DNA from: Myxococcus virescens
GTDB lineage: Bacteria > Myxococcota > Myxococcia > Myxococcales > Myxococcaceae
Reading direction: 5' to 3'
NCBI RefSeq assembly: GCF_900101905.1
Contig: NZ_FNAJ01000007.1
Location: 124,001 to 188,000, forward strand
DNA: 64,000 nt
Every line of letters starts with the position of its first letter. The stretch's first letter is position 1. The notes beneath the pieces were generated by a model. That model was not told the DNA's origin and made no database searches. It saw nothing but the letters and a program-made list of their open reading frames with translations. Of the stretch, positions 53,601-61,104 are shown one piece after another. The translations under genes and the position numbers were made by a program.

Positions 53601-54313
53601 TGGGCAACGGGCGGCCAGAGCTGCGCACCGTCACCATCGAGGACGTCCGGTTCTCACGCTTCATCCGCGTCAAGCAGGGAGGCCGTCAGCACCTGCGCGC
53701 CGAATGCACGCCCCTCATCGATGAGCCCGGATGTCATGGCGTGCGGGTCCGGCTGATGGGGGACATCGTCCACGCGTCCGGGGTCGTGCTGGAGAAGGAC
53801 CTCGTCTATGCGGAGGCGCGGTTCACGCTGACGGCGGAGCCGCCGCGGGGCACGCCGGAGCTGGATGCGGCGGCGCCGTCGGGACAGGCACTGCGGGTCC
53901 ACGACCCACACTGCGCCGCCGGTGCGCCCATCGAGCTGCGGAAGATGTTCGACTGCCTGGAGGAAATTCGCATCGAGCCGTCGGCCCGGTTCGCGCGATT
54001 GGGGCTGCCGACCGAGCCTCGTCAGGCGGGCAGCACCGTGCCCGCGCTCGTCCTGGATGCCGCCTTGCGGCTGAGCGCGATGCATGTGGATGGGGAGTCG
54101 AGCGCGGTGTTCGCGCCCATCCAGTTCCAGCGGGCCACGTTCGATCGTGGCCTGGTGGACGCCCGAGGTGGAGCGCCGCTTCACCTCTCGTTGAAGGCAC
54201 TTCCTCCGCGAGTGGATGGCGACCTGCTGGAGTGCGGCACCGTCGCTGCGCTCGACGAGGCGGGACGGCTTCGGATGTTGCTCGAGGGCGGCCTTGCGCG
54301 GCCCATGGCTTGA
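47663..54313 (+). CDS. PUFA-synthase-like megasynthase: hot-dog?-AT-KS-CLF-KR-DH
   Basis: 2216 residues; GGAGCC lies before ATG 47663. Order of parts: residues 1-190, probably a hot-dog domain (YDIHFDDTMAYGSHHF, YEGYSRNLAPANLGDRLVV), perhaps LnmK- or thioesterase-like; 210-490, acyltransferase (GHSFGE near 303, malonyl-type YPFHH); 540-985, ketosynthase (Cys735 in DAACASS, EAHGTATPAGD, KALIGHVGWAAG); 1000-1290, a second KS-like domain with Cys replaced by Ala1175, as in chain-length factors; a low-complexity linker; about 1420-1930, a PfaA-like ketoreductase (TGGGRGVTA, Tyr in DYGAANEA); 1935-2216, a dehydratase (HLVRGTPTLP, DAALRL). No carrier domain is present. It likely builds a long acyl or polyketide chain on the ACPs of the preceding gene. 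Confidence 0.9.
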   Translation: MGYFAVPYDIHFDDTMAYGSHHFLTNFKFQCAGREHLLFSPDVFDVPEFRRDFDQVLLLTYEGYSRNLAPANLGDRLVVLTTLEERGAVSIRFCFRTLKSDGTPVACGFQTVLCADRTSGALCSFPESFLRCFDSLSGIFERAGARSFRDCVQQGGSALKEVFPESIRALAKSLLADPASLGTSRVVSLEGAPAASAAKSPDALVLPPGATAFLFAGQGSFEPGLYLQLKALDPDLEGELQGVAAACREVGVDAEPLLAARDVSDVRRALDELPQLDQLGIYLSGVLGARWMQRQGASPDVFVGHSFGEIAAMTAAGALDLRAGAQVVCHRIRALQVLPDDFGTLAAVALGESEAVRAIAECGASGLHIAGRNHARQTVVAGAREQLARLRALLEGRGQGFTFVSSRYPFHHPDMAPAAKAFREMLGRVPMQAPRGRVYSPIERRAYVGGRPELADALASHLVRSFDFLGTVETLTRAGCARFVDCGTTGVLARIVQKIIPEETAAEVSVISKLLPAERSAPSAGIEPKSVDAAEVDESGIAVVSLGCILPGGAKDPETYWQNIRKGISGIVDQGLLQPELVTDFAGPAGTPDRTYTLLTGYVRDDDLVPPPGFDPTRFQQYVREQKLLAIALSQAMQGLKPLASKSPGRIQCLLGSTAEGSAEYDAALSVEAGEALLSARGERVHDIAALACAAREALGVEAISRDLAPHPTLQAVVTDVVGQGVATTLLDAACASSLYAMALGMKALERGDSDLILAGGVFSPGPGNSCLFSQFNGLSATGSRPFDVRADGVIFGEGAGVVGLMRLKDAVAAGHRVHAVIRGAGLSSDGRSSSANVPRSEGQVAAMEACYSGAQVDPASVQYIEAHGTATPAGDATELRSIARVFGGKRSGVQLASVKALIGHVGWAAGAASVIKLCKAMEHRIFPVQSNFDAPGAALRAMGPGFDVNTREQPWPENGEWPRRAATNGFGFGGTNAHLVLEEYRGPSSAPRSREGIPSEAELVVVAAEGLFPDGRGRPEAGVPVEVGARFDLQALRLPPTVRLLPDISEDMDATQHLGLVVGSALAQKLGAFETLRSGTAIVLGLEGKTRRGVEAVQRVLAFTLQRRLSEKARREPASAAVLPLAERLHSAVMESLRPSGPYTLQGMMPNVTPGRVAGALDVKGPNFVVDAGAASSSAALQAARGLLESGFELVLVGSTHIGRPGEVRGAQQPEEGAALFAVTTAEKARRLGLKPMCHLQISTRGAKGTGAGVDLPPHSAAESLALLRAVHAAADGRAGTLRFHPDAATGVRLEVRLQPMAGGLPVESMQSSSRAHAHAATEGQLGATSRAAEQGGRIDASTSPLRTHPDAVTDGRSELPSRPSEGVRLAPSRSVEFASSPVNGASGAELQAAAGGFDHAAPIQYLSPVLVERPARKTRPSYLRGRRVLFIAEDVALARELAARAEALCGSEHRILCPGTGSDSGRLRYIDLTTDTSAEAGLAALGFEPEVILAVPRIEAGALEASVVADTAMKHGALELLFLAARRAYERLSRGEVELVSLCIGAVGPRRCLHPMSGLFAGMLKSIGREVPARNVRAVSTTAMPLQEALELAEAELGSEAGGNHSIEVCFDGPVRCVRVLRVTDVTADPAATLDSRSVVLLTGGGRGVTAVLAGALLKRFGCKVVLLGRSDPDEAPLRVLQAREEDLPAMEREFYASELASNRGVRMPELRKRFERFLAARELKATLEGLGRLPGEVLYRAADVTRAADVDRVVQEIVDTHGRLDLVVHGAGTQTSKKLNRRQLGELRTNLGTKLLGLRNLREACVNRLARPVPFHVLTSAFSYIGNDGQADYGAANEALDRLCAWVSDASQEVRWCSVGWLAWDGIGMTRGSEYRVLGATRHLRGIRAEEGEALFLQLVDGRPRQAINVQLTESERSYYALEVLPAEEARSLSAGPVQRELVVDAASVPCLEDHLVRGTPTLPGAWALDLMLQAAVGNGRPELRTVTIEDVRFSRFIRVKQGGRQHLRAECTPLIDEPGCHGVRVRLMGDIVHASGVVLEKDLVYAEARFTLTAEPPRGTPELDAAAPSGQALRVHDPHCAAGAPIELRKMFDCLEEIRIEPSARFARLGLPTEPRQAGSTVPALVLDAALRLSAMHVDGESSAVFAPIQFQRATFDRGLVDARGGAPLHLSLKALPPRVDGDLLECGTVAALDEAGRLRMLLEGGLARPMA

Positions 54314-54337
54314 GACCTCCTTCCTTCGGGTGAACGC

Positions 54338-55444
54338 ATGAATTCTTCCAATCCCCAGGCGGGTCCCATTCCCGCCGATGACCCCCGGTGGCTGCGGTCG
54401 GAGCTGCGCCGGGTGATGCCGCCGGAGTCCTTCCAGCCGCAGCCCCTGCGAGGCATCGTCGCGTTCGGGCTGGTCCCGGTGATGGTGGTCTTGATGTGGG
54501 CCGCGGGAAGCGGGCGGCTGCCATGGTGGGCGTGCCTGCTCATCTCGTTCGTGCTCGGGCAGATGGTGACGGCCGTGGGGCTGGCGGCGCATGAGGCGCT
54601 GCACCACGCGGTGTTTCGCAGCAGGGCGCTGGAGAGTCTCCTGGGCTGGGTGGGCTTCAGCCCGTTCCTGGTGACCCCCGGGAACTGGCGGGCGTGGCAC
54701 GTCCAGGCACACCACAGCGCGGCGAACGTCCTGGTTCGGGACCCGGACATCCTGCCGCGTCAGAGCGAGTGGCGGACCCAGTGGTTCGCGAAGGTGTTCC
54801 ACGCGATGTCTCCGGGCTCGGGCTCGTTGCTGAGCTTCGTCAGCTTCAGCTTCTTCTTCACCGCCCAGGGACAGGCCTTCCTCTGGCACCACAGCCGGCT
54901 GCCGCAGTTCAAGCATGTGCACATGCATCGAACGCGGGAGCGCGTCCTCACGGTGCTCGTGCTGCTGGGGTGGGTCGCGGTGGGCTGGTGGATGGGGCCA
55001 ATGGGGGCGCTCTATGCGCTCATCCTTCCGCTCCTCATCGGCAACATCACCTTGATGATCTACATCGCCACCAACCATTGGCTGCTGGCCGCGCACGAGG
55101 AGTCGGACAACCCCTTCGTGAACACGGCCAGCGTGGCGACGCATCCGGTGATGGACTGGCTGCACTACAACTTCAGCCACCACCAGGAGCACCACATCTT
55201 CCCGGCCATGAGCCCGAAGTTCGCGCCGCTGCTTCGCAAGCACCTGCGCGAGCTCAACCCCGAAGCGTCACAGGTGTACCCGCACCTGCACGCGCTTCGG
55301 ATGCTTTACCGGCGCCCGGCGCTCTATGCCGAGGACGGGCAGACGCTCATGGCTCCGGATGGGACGCCTTCGATTTCGACGGAAGCGCTGCGCAGCCAGC
55401 TCAAGGGAGGTGGGGCAAGTCTCGAACACGGCCTGAACCGGTGA
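54338..55444 (+). CDS. membrane fatty-acid desaturase
   Basis: 368 residues with about four membrane segments in two pairs. The three histidine boxes of membrane di-iron desaturases are complete: HEALHH near residue 84, HVQAHH near 122 and HHQEHH near 281. The last box with an acidic residue resembles acyl-lipid desaturases. It would add a double bond (or a hydroxyl) to the chain made by the preceding synthase, using electrons from ferredoxin or cytochrome b5. It starts 24 bp after the synthase stop, clearly in the same operon. Confidence 0.9.
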   Translation: MNSSNPQAGPIPADDPRWLRSELRRVMPPESFQPQPLRGIVAFGLVPVMVVLMWAAGSGRLPWWACLLISFVLGQMVTAVGLAAHEALHHAVFRSRALESLLGWVGFSPFLVTPGNWRAWHVQAHHSAANVLVRDPDILPRQSEWRTQWFAKVFHAMSPGSGSLLSFVSFSFFFTAQGQAFLWHHSRLPQFKHVHMHRTRERVLTVLVLLGWVAVGWWMGPMGALYALILPLLIGNITLMIYIATNHWLLAAHEESDNPFVNTASVATHPVMDWLHYNFSHHQEHHIFPAMSPKFAPLLRKHLRELNPEASQVYPHLHALRMLYRRPALYAEDGQTLMAPDGTPSISTEALRSQLKGGGASLEHGLNR

Positions 55445-55471
55445 ACGGCTGCGCCTATGTTATGGGGCACC

Positions 55472-56320
55472 ATGCCTCCCTCCGACACCGAGTCCTACCT
55501 CCTCGACTACCACCGCCGGCTCGCGGGCGTGACCGCGCGGTGGTTCGCGAAGACTCCCGTGGTTCGGGGGGACAGCCGATTCGCCTCCACCTACGAGTTG
55601 CTGGCGGCGGAAGTCCCCCAGGACGCGCGGCCGAGGACCGTGCTCGACCTGGCTTGCGGTGATGGCTACCTGCTCGAGTTGCTCGCTCGGCGGGCGCCTC
55701 CGCGTCCAAGACTCGTTGGCCTGGACATGAGCGAGGACGAGCTCGCCCTGGCCCAGGCGCGATTGAAGGGGGCCGCCACGCTGATTCAAGGCGTGGCGCA
55801 GTCGCTCCCGTTCGAGGACGCCAGCCTCGACGTCGTGCTCAGCCACCTGGCGCTCATGTTGATGGATGACTGCGAGAAGGTCCTCTCCGAGATTCGCCGC
55901 GTCCTGACGCCTGCCGGGAAGCTGTCCTGCGTCGTCGGCGGAGGCTTCATGCCTTCCGGGGCGCTCGCGGTGTTCCGCGCCCTGATGAAATCCGCCATCG
56001 AGGCGCAGCCTCGCCCTCTGCTGAGCCTGGGCGACACGCGCTTCCGCTCCACCGAGGGGCTGAGGGCACTCTTCGACCTCGCCTTCGAGCATGTCGAGGT
56101 CTTCGACCTCGAGGTCCAGGAATGCGGAGAGCCGGAGCAGGTCTGGGCTTCCCTCTCCTCCACCTACGACGCCGACCAGCTCCCGCCCGACGCACGCGAG
56201 GACGTCCGGCGCGCGTTCCTCGCGGCCGTGGAGCCCATGAAGGATTCAACTGGAAACATCACGTGTCTCTGGAGCATGCGGCAGGTGACGGCGGGCACGC
56301 CGCGACGCCGCGGCGTGTAA
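55472..56320 (+). CDS. SAM-dependent methyltransferase
   Basis: 282 residues from ATG 55472; ATG 55457 is also possible. The class I SAM-binding motif is LDLACGDGYLLELL. It is followed by the acidic residue in LVGLDMSEDEL and the post-motif PFEDASLDVVLSHLAL, as in ubiquinone/UbiE-like and polyketide methyltransferases. It starts 27 bp after the desaturase and ends the four-gene operon. It likely methylates a carboxyl, hydroxyl or carbon of the product; the site cannot be predicted. Confidence 0.87.
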   Translation: MPPSDTESYLLDYHRRLAGVTARWFAKTPVVRGDSRFASTYELLAAEVPQDARPRTVLDLACGDGYLLELLARRAPPRPRLVGLDMSEDELALAQARLKGAATLIQGVAQSLPFEDASLDVVLSHLALMLMDDCEKVLSEIRRVLTPAGKLSCVVGGGFMPSGALAVFRALMKSAIEAQPRPLLSLGDTRFRSTEGLRALFDLAFEHVEVFDLEVQECGEPEQVWASLSSTYDADQLPPDAREDVRRAFLAAVEPMKDSTGNITCLWSMRQVTAGTPRRRGV

Positions 56321-56443
56321 GGCCTGGCGTGACCTGCCTGGCGCCTTGTCGCCCAAAGGACAAGGTGACCGACTCGTGATGAGTTGGCGCGCGGGCATGG
56401 GCAACCCAATCTCCTGGGCCTTCTGGCGAATGGAGACATGCCC

Positions 56444-57598
56444 ATGCAGCGCAGGAGCTTCCTTCGACTCACGGCGATGAGCAGCGGACTCCTGGCCCTG
56501 GGGCCGGGTTTCTGGCGTTCCGTTCATGCCGCTCCCGCCCGGCCGGGGCCTGGCCCCTATGGTGCCATCTCCGGCGCTCCGGATGCTCAGGGGCTAAGGC
56601 TGCCCGCGGGCTTCAGCTCACGTATCGTCGCGCGCACCGGACAGCGCGTCCCCGGCACCCGCTACACGTGGCACGCCGCTCCGGACGGCGGCACCTGTTT
56701 CCCCACCGACGATGGCGGCTGGGTCTACACCTCCAACTGTGAGTTGCCGCTGATTGGAGGTGCCTCATCGATTCGCTTCGATGGAGGCGGCAACGTGACG
56801 AGCGCCTACCGCATCCTCGAGGGCACCCAGCTCAACTGCGCCGGGGGGCCCACGCCCTGGGGTACCTGGTTGTCCTGTGAGGAGTGGGACGGGGGCCATG
56901 TCTGGGAATGCAATCCCCAGGACCCCTCACAGGGCCTGCGGCGGAGTGCGCTGGGCACCTTCGCCCACGAGGCCGTCGCCGTGGACCCGGTGGGCATGCG
57001 CCTGTACCTGACGGAGGATCGGCCGGAGGGGCGGTTCTACCGCTTCACCCCCGCCCAGTGGCCCTCGCTGTCCTCGGGCACCTTGGAGGCCGCGAAGCTG
57101 AACGGCAGTGCGCTGGACGGCACCGCCACCTTCAGCTGGGTGAGGGTCTCCGCCTCGCTTCCCGCGTCGCTGCAGCTCGCCCGTTTCCTGACGACCGCGT
57201 TCGATGGCGGCGAGGGCTGCTGGTACGACAGCGGCACCATCTACTTCACGACCAAGGGCGACAATCGCGTCTGGGCCCACACCCCGGCCACCGGCAAGGT
57301 GGAGCTCCTCTACGACGACGACCTCTATCCGGAGTCGCCGCTACGCGGCGTGGACAACATCACCGTGTCCCGCTCGGGTGACCTCTACGTGGCTGAGGAT
57401 GGTGACGACCTCCAGCTGTGCCTCTTCACCCCGGGCCCTGAGCGCTCTGTCGCGCCATTCCTCCAGGTGTTGGGGCACGCGGGGTCCGAACTCACCGGCC
57501 CCGCCTTCTGTCCGGATGGCCAGCGGCTGTACTTCAGCTCGCAGCGTGGGACGGATGGCAACGGCGTCACCTTCGAGGTGCGCGGCCCGTTCCGCTGA
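56444..57598 (+). CDS. Tat-exported DUF839/PhoX-like protein
   Basis: 384 residues from ATG 56444, picked because GGAG lies 8 nt upstream. The twin-arginine signal is RRSFLRLTAMSSG, and the hydrophobic core ends FWRSVHAAPA. The mature protein resembles the DUF839 group, to which PhoX phosphatases belong: a beta-propeller with WGTWLSCEEW, VAVDPVGMRLYLTEDRPEGRFYRFTP and LRGVDNITVSRSGDLYVAEDG segments, read as separate motifs. PhoX enzymes are iron/calcium phosphatases. Not all DUF839 proteins have that activity, and I cannot confirm every metal ligand. It lies after the synthase operon but is probably separate. Confidence 0.85.
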   Translation: MQRRSFLRLTAMSSGLLALGPGFWRSVHAAPARPGPGPYGAISGAPDAQGLRLPAGFSSRIVARTGQRVPGTRYTWHAAPDGGTCFPTDDGGWVYTSNCELPLIGGASSIRFDGGGNVTSAYRILEGTQLNCAGGPTPWGTWLSCEEWDGGHVWECNPQDPSQGLRRSALGTFAHEAVAVDPVGMRLYLTEDRPEGRFYRFTPAQWPSLSSGTLEAAKLNGSALDGTATFSWVRVSASLPASLQLARFLTTAFDGGEGCWYDSGTIYFTTKGDNRVWAHTPATGKVELLYDDDLYPESPLRGVDNITVSRSGDLYVAEDGDDLQLCLFTPGPERSVAPFLQVLGHAGSELTGPAFCPDGQRLYFSSQRGTDGNGVTFEVRGPFR

Positions 57599-57654
57599 AG
57601 CCAGGATGCGCCCCGCGCGGTGCTGTTCGTCGCGTGGGGGCGTGTCGTGTCGGA

Positions 57655-57695
57655 GGGCCCGAAGCCATCGAGAGCAAGCGCTCGGCTCCGGGCCC
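57655..57695. terminator. bidirectional terminator hairpin
   Basis: Arms GGGCCCGAAGCC and GGCTCCGGGCCC pair at 11 of 12 positions with a 17-nt loop. It lies between the stops of convergent genes (DUF839-like and hutH), which suits a shared terminator. Confidence 0.65.
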
Positions 57696-57734
57696 TTCGT
57701 CATTGGACGAGACGTCGCTGCCGCTCGTACGGCG

Positions 57735-59261
57735 TCAGGCCGTGGCGGAGCGCACCGCCGCGAGCAGCTCGCCAGAGTCGACGAGCTGGCTCACCGCCTC
57801 GATGTCGCGGTGCAGCTCGCGGTCCTTGTCCATGTGGGGGACCTTCGAGCGCACCAGCTCGTACGCCGCGAGGGCGCCCTTGCCGGGCTTCAGCGGCAGG
57901 CGGAAGTCCAGGGCCTGCGCCGCCACCAGGATTTCAATCGCGAGGCACGAACGGGCGAAGTCGCTGACCTGACGGCCCTTGAGCGCCGCCGTCATGCCCA
58001 TGGACACGTGGTCCTCGCGGCCCGCGGATGACGGAATCGAATCCACGGACGCGGGGTGGCTCAGCACGCGGGACTCGGCCACCAGCGCGGCGCTGGTCAC
58101 CTGCGCGATCATGAAGCCGGAGTTCAACCCGGAGTTCTTCGCCAGGAAGGCCGGCAGGTTGGACAGCGACGGGTTCACGAGCTGCTCCACGCGCCGCTCG
58201 CTGATGGACGACAGCTGCGTCAGCGCCATGGCCACCACGTCCATGGCCAGGGAGATGGGCTGGCCATGGAAGTTGCCGCCCGACACGATGCGCTCCGTGT
58301 CCGCGAACACGAGCGGGTTGTCCGTGGCGCTGTTGACCTCCACCTCCAGGATGCGCCGGGAGAACGCGATGCCCTCGCGCGCCGCGCCGTGCACCTGCGG
58401 CATGCAGCGCAGGGAGTAGGGGTCCTGCACCTTGCTGCAGTTGACGTGCGACTCCACCAGCTCGCTGCCCACCAGGATGCGCCGCAGGTGCGCCGCGACG
58501 TCCTTCTGGCCCGGGTGCGCGCGCACGTCGTGAATCTCAGGAATGAAGGGCTTGTGGCTTCCCAGCAGCCCTTCCAGCGTCATGGCGCCCGCGACGTCGG
58601 CGATGTCCGCCAGGGACTCCGCGCGAAGCTGGAGCAGGGTGCCCACCGCGCACATGGCCTGCGTGCCGTTCACCAGGGCGAGGCCCTCCTTGGCCTCCAA
58701 CACCACCGGTTGCAGGCCGGCGCGCTCCAGCGCCTGCTTCGCGGGCATGCGCTGGCCCTGGTAGAAGGCTTCACCTTCGCCGATGAAGACGAGCGCCAGG
58801 TGCGCCAGCGGGGCGAGGTCCCCGGAGGCGCCCACGCTGCCCCGCTCGGGGACCACGGGCACGACGTCCCGGTTCAGCATGTCCAGCGCCAGGGCCAGCG
58901 TCTCCATGCGAATGCCGGAGTAGCCCTTGGCGAGCACGTTGCAGCGGAGCAGCAGGAGCGCCCGCGCTTCGGGAAGGGGGAGGGGCGTGCCGACGCCACA
59001 CGCGTGGGAGAGGATGAGGTTGCGCTGAAGGTCGCGCAGGTCCTTCTTGTCGATGCGGACTTCGGCCAACGTGCCAAAGCCGGTGTTGATACCGTAGGCG
59101 GGCGTGTCTCCGGCGGCGACGCGGTCCACCAGGGCGCGCGAGGCCCGCACGCGGGTGGCGGCGTCGGGCGACAGCTCCACGGTGGCCTCGTTGCGAGCCA
59201 CCTGGAGGATTTCCTCGAGCTTCAGGGTGTCACCGTCGATGAGGATACGGGGGCGCGACAT
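57735..59261 (-). CDS. hutH: histidine ammonia-lyase
   Basis: 508 residues, normal family length; GGAG lies 6 nt before ATG 59261. It removes ammonia from histidine to give urocanate, the first step of histidine use. The MIO prosthetic group forms from Ala-Ser-Gly in [11 protein letters not shown] (near residue 145). Also intact are the early Tyr loop ([12 protein letters not shown]), NGTQAM, the QDPYSLRC segment and the C-terminal [12 protein letters not shown]. The other hut genes (hutU, hutI) are not adjacent. A tyrosine or phenylalanine lyase is the main alternative, but the SSAGREDHV stretch is of the histidine type. Confidence 0.92.
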   Translation of the reverse strand: MSRPRILIDGDTLKLEEILQVARNEATVELSPDAATRVRASRALVDRVAAGDTPAYGINTGFGTLAEVRIDKKDLRDLQRNLILSHACGVGTPLPLPEARALLLLRCNVLAKGYSGIRMETLALALDMLNRDVVPVVPERGSVGASGDLAPLAHLALVFIGEGEAFYQGQRMPAKQALERAGLQPVVLEAKEGLALVNGTQAMCAVGTLLQLRAESLADIADVAGAMTLEGLLGSHKPFIPEIHDVRAHPGQKDVAAHLRRILVGSELVESHVNCSKVQDPYSLRCMPQVHGAAREGIAFSRRILEVEVNSATDNPLVFADTERIVSGGNFHGQPISLAMDVVAMALTQLSSISERRVEQLVNPSLSNLPAFLAKNSGLNSGFMIAQVTSAALVAESRVLSHPASVDSIPSSAGREDHVSMGMTAALKGRQVSDFARSCLAIEILVAAQALDFRLPLKPGKGALAAYELVRSKVPHMDKDRELHRDIEAVSQLVDSGELLAAVRSATA

Positions 59262-59396
59262 TCGGGACTCCAATGGGTGCGACGAAAGGGCGGGCACCCT
59301 AACGTAAACGGGTGCGGAGGTGCTGGCCGGCGCTTTACACCCGCCGGCCGGGCTCGTATAGCTCCCGCCCGTCTGGAGAGGGAGGTTGCAGGCGCC

Positions 59397-60674
59397 GTGG
59401 CACTCATCGTCCAGAAGTATGGCGGTACCTCCGTAGGTGATGTGGCCCGCATCAAGAACGTGGCCCTGCGCTGCCTGGCCGCCCAGGAGGCGGGGCATGA
59501 CGTGGTCGTCGTCGTGTCCGCCATGTCCGGCGAGACGAACCGGCTGCTGAAACTGGTGGCGCAAATCACCGACCGGCCGGACGAGCGCGAGCAGGACGTG
59601 GTCGTCGCCACCGGCGAGCAGGTCTCCATCGGCCTGCTGGCCATGGCCATCCACGCCCAGCAGGGGAAGGCGACCAGCTTCCTCGGCCAACAGGTGCGCA
59701 TCGTCACCGACAGCACCTTCTCCAAAGCGCGAATCAAGAGCATCGACGCGCAGCCCATCCGCGCCGCGCTGGCTCGGGGCCACATCGTCGTGGTGGCGGG
59801 CTTCCAGGGTGTGGACGAGTCCGGCAGCGTCACCACGCTGGGCCGTGGCGGCTCCGACACCACCGCCGTGGCCGTGGCCGCCGCGCTGAACGCGGACGCC
59901 TGTGAAATCTACACGGACGTGGACGGCGTCTACACCACCGACCCCAACATGGTTCCGTCCGCGCGCAAGCTGGACCGCATCACCTACGAGGAGATGCTGG
60001 AGCTGGCCAGCGTGGGCGCCAAGGTGTTGCAGATCCGCTCGGTCGAGTTCGCCATGAAGTACAAGGTGCCGCTCTGGGTGAAGTCGTCCTTCACCGACGA
60101 CCCCGGCACCCTCGTGTGCGAGGAGGACAGTTCCATGGAGGATGTGCTGGTCCGCGGCGTCGCGTATGACCGCAACGAGGCGAAGATCACGGTGTGCGGT
60201 GTGCCGGACGTCGCGGGCGCCGCGGCGAAGATCTTCGGTCCGCTCGATGAGAAGCACATCGTGGTGGACCTCATCGTGCAGAACCCGTCCAAGGACGGAC
60301 GCACGGACGTGACCTTCACCGTGGGCAAGGCGGACTTCCTCGCCGCGCAGGAATTGGTGCGGAAGGTCGCCGAGGAGATTGGCGCGTCCGGTATCGAGAC
60401 GGACGGGGACATCGCGAAGGTGTCCATCGTGGGTGTGGGCATGCGCAATCACTCGGGTGTGGCGGCGCGGATGTTCCGGGCGCTGTCCTCCGAGGGCATC
60501 AACATCCAGATGATCTCCACGTCGGAGATCAAGGTGTCCTGCGTGGTCCAGGCCAAGTACACGGAGCTGGCCGTGCGCGCGTTGCACACCGCCTTCGGGT
60601 TGGATCAGCCGATGCCGCCGGAAGGCGTCTCCGCCGTCTCCGAGATGGCGGCCCTGATGGGCGAGAAGGTCTGA
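59397..60674 (+). CDS. lysC: aspartate kinase
   Basis: 425 residues from GTG 59397. It phosphorylates aspartate, the first step towards lysine, threonine and methionine (and diaminopimelate for the cell wall). The kinase motif is at the very start ([11 protein letters not shown]), followed by [12 protein letters not shown] and [13 protein letters not shown]. Two ACT domains follow ([11 protein letters not shown] and [15 protein letters not shown]), which bind the feedback effector. Length and layout match the lysine/threonine-sensitive LysC class. It starts a close three-gene set on the plus strand. Confidence 0.94.
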   Translation: MALIVQKYGGTSVGDVARIKNVALRCLAAQEAGHDVVVVVSAMSGETNRLLKLVAQITDRPDEREQDVVVATGEQVSIGLLAMAIHAQQGKATSFLGQQVRIVTDSTFSKARIKSIDAQPIRAALARGHIVVVAGFQGVDESGSVTTLGRGGSDTTAVAVAAALNADACEIYTDVDGVYTTDPNMVPSARKLDRITYEEMLELASVGAKVLQIRSVEFAMKYKVPLWVKSSFTDDPGTLVCEEDSSMEDVLVRGVAYDRNEAKITVCGVPDVAGAAAKIFGPLDEKHIVVDLIVQNPSKDGRTDVTFTVGKADFLAAQELVRKVAEEIGASGIETDGDIAKVSIVGVGMRNHSGVAARMFRALSSEGINIQMISTSEIKVSCVVQAKYTELAVRALHTAFGLDQPMPPEGVSAVSEMAALMGEKV

Positions 60675-60678
60675 GCGC

Positions 60679-61095
60679 GTGGCGAGCCGCACCGCCGCGC
60701 TCGCCGCCGTCGCGCTGGGGGTGTTGGGCGTGGGCGTCGTCGCACGCCTGCGCTGGCCGGATACGGCGCCCGCGTTGGACTGCGCCGCTGAGTCAGTGCG
60801 AATCCGTCCGGATGGTGTGGCCATCTGTGGAGACGGCGCCGTGCCGACCGGGGCCCAGGCGCTGGCCCTGGGGCGTCCGTTGGATTTGAACTCGGCGACC
60901 GAGGAGGAGCTTGCCCTGCTCCCGGGCGTCGGGCGCTCCCTGGCGCGGAGCCTCGTGGAGGCCCGCGAGGAGCAGGGCGGTTTCAAGAGCTGGGATGACG
61001 TGGATGCCGTCCGTGGCGTGGGGTCCGCCAAGTTGCAGACCCTCCGGGCGGCCACGGCGCTTGGAGCGCCTCCCGACGCCGGGCCCGTGTGGTAA
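60679..61095 (+). CDS. ComEA-like helix-hairpin-helix protein
   Basis: 138 residues from GTG 60679, 4 bp after the aspartate kinase stop. An N-terminal signal or anchor ([17 protein letters not shown]) is followed by a pair of helix-hairpin-helix motifs: [18 protein letters not shown] and [18 protein letters not shown]. This is the domain that binds DNA outside the membrane in ComEA during natural uptake. Homologous anchored proteins occur in many bacteria without proven transformation. The pairing with lysC seems positional rather than functional. Confidence 0.85.
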   Translation: MASRTAALAAVALGVLGVGVVARLRWPDTAPALDCAAESVRIRPDGVAICGDGAVPTGAQALALGRPLDLNSATEEELALLPGVGRSLARSLVEAREEQGGFKSWDDVDAVRGVGSAKLQTLRAATALGAPPDAGPVW

Positions 61096-61104
61096 GCACG
61101 TCGA

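Noticed and set aside
57735-61055. Reading the hutH frame as one 1106-residue protein
   Set aside because: The part upstream of ATG 59261 is antisense to lysC; histidine ammonia-lyase starts normally at MSRPRIL with a ribosome site.
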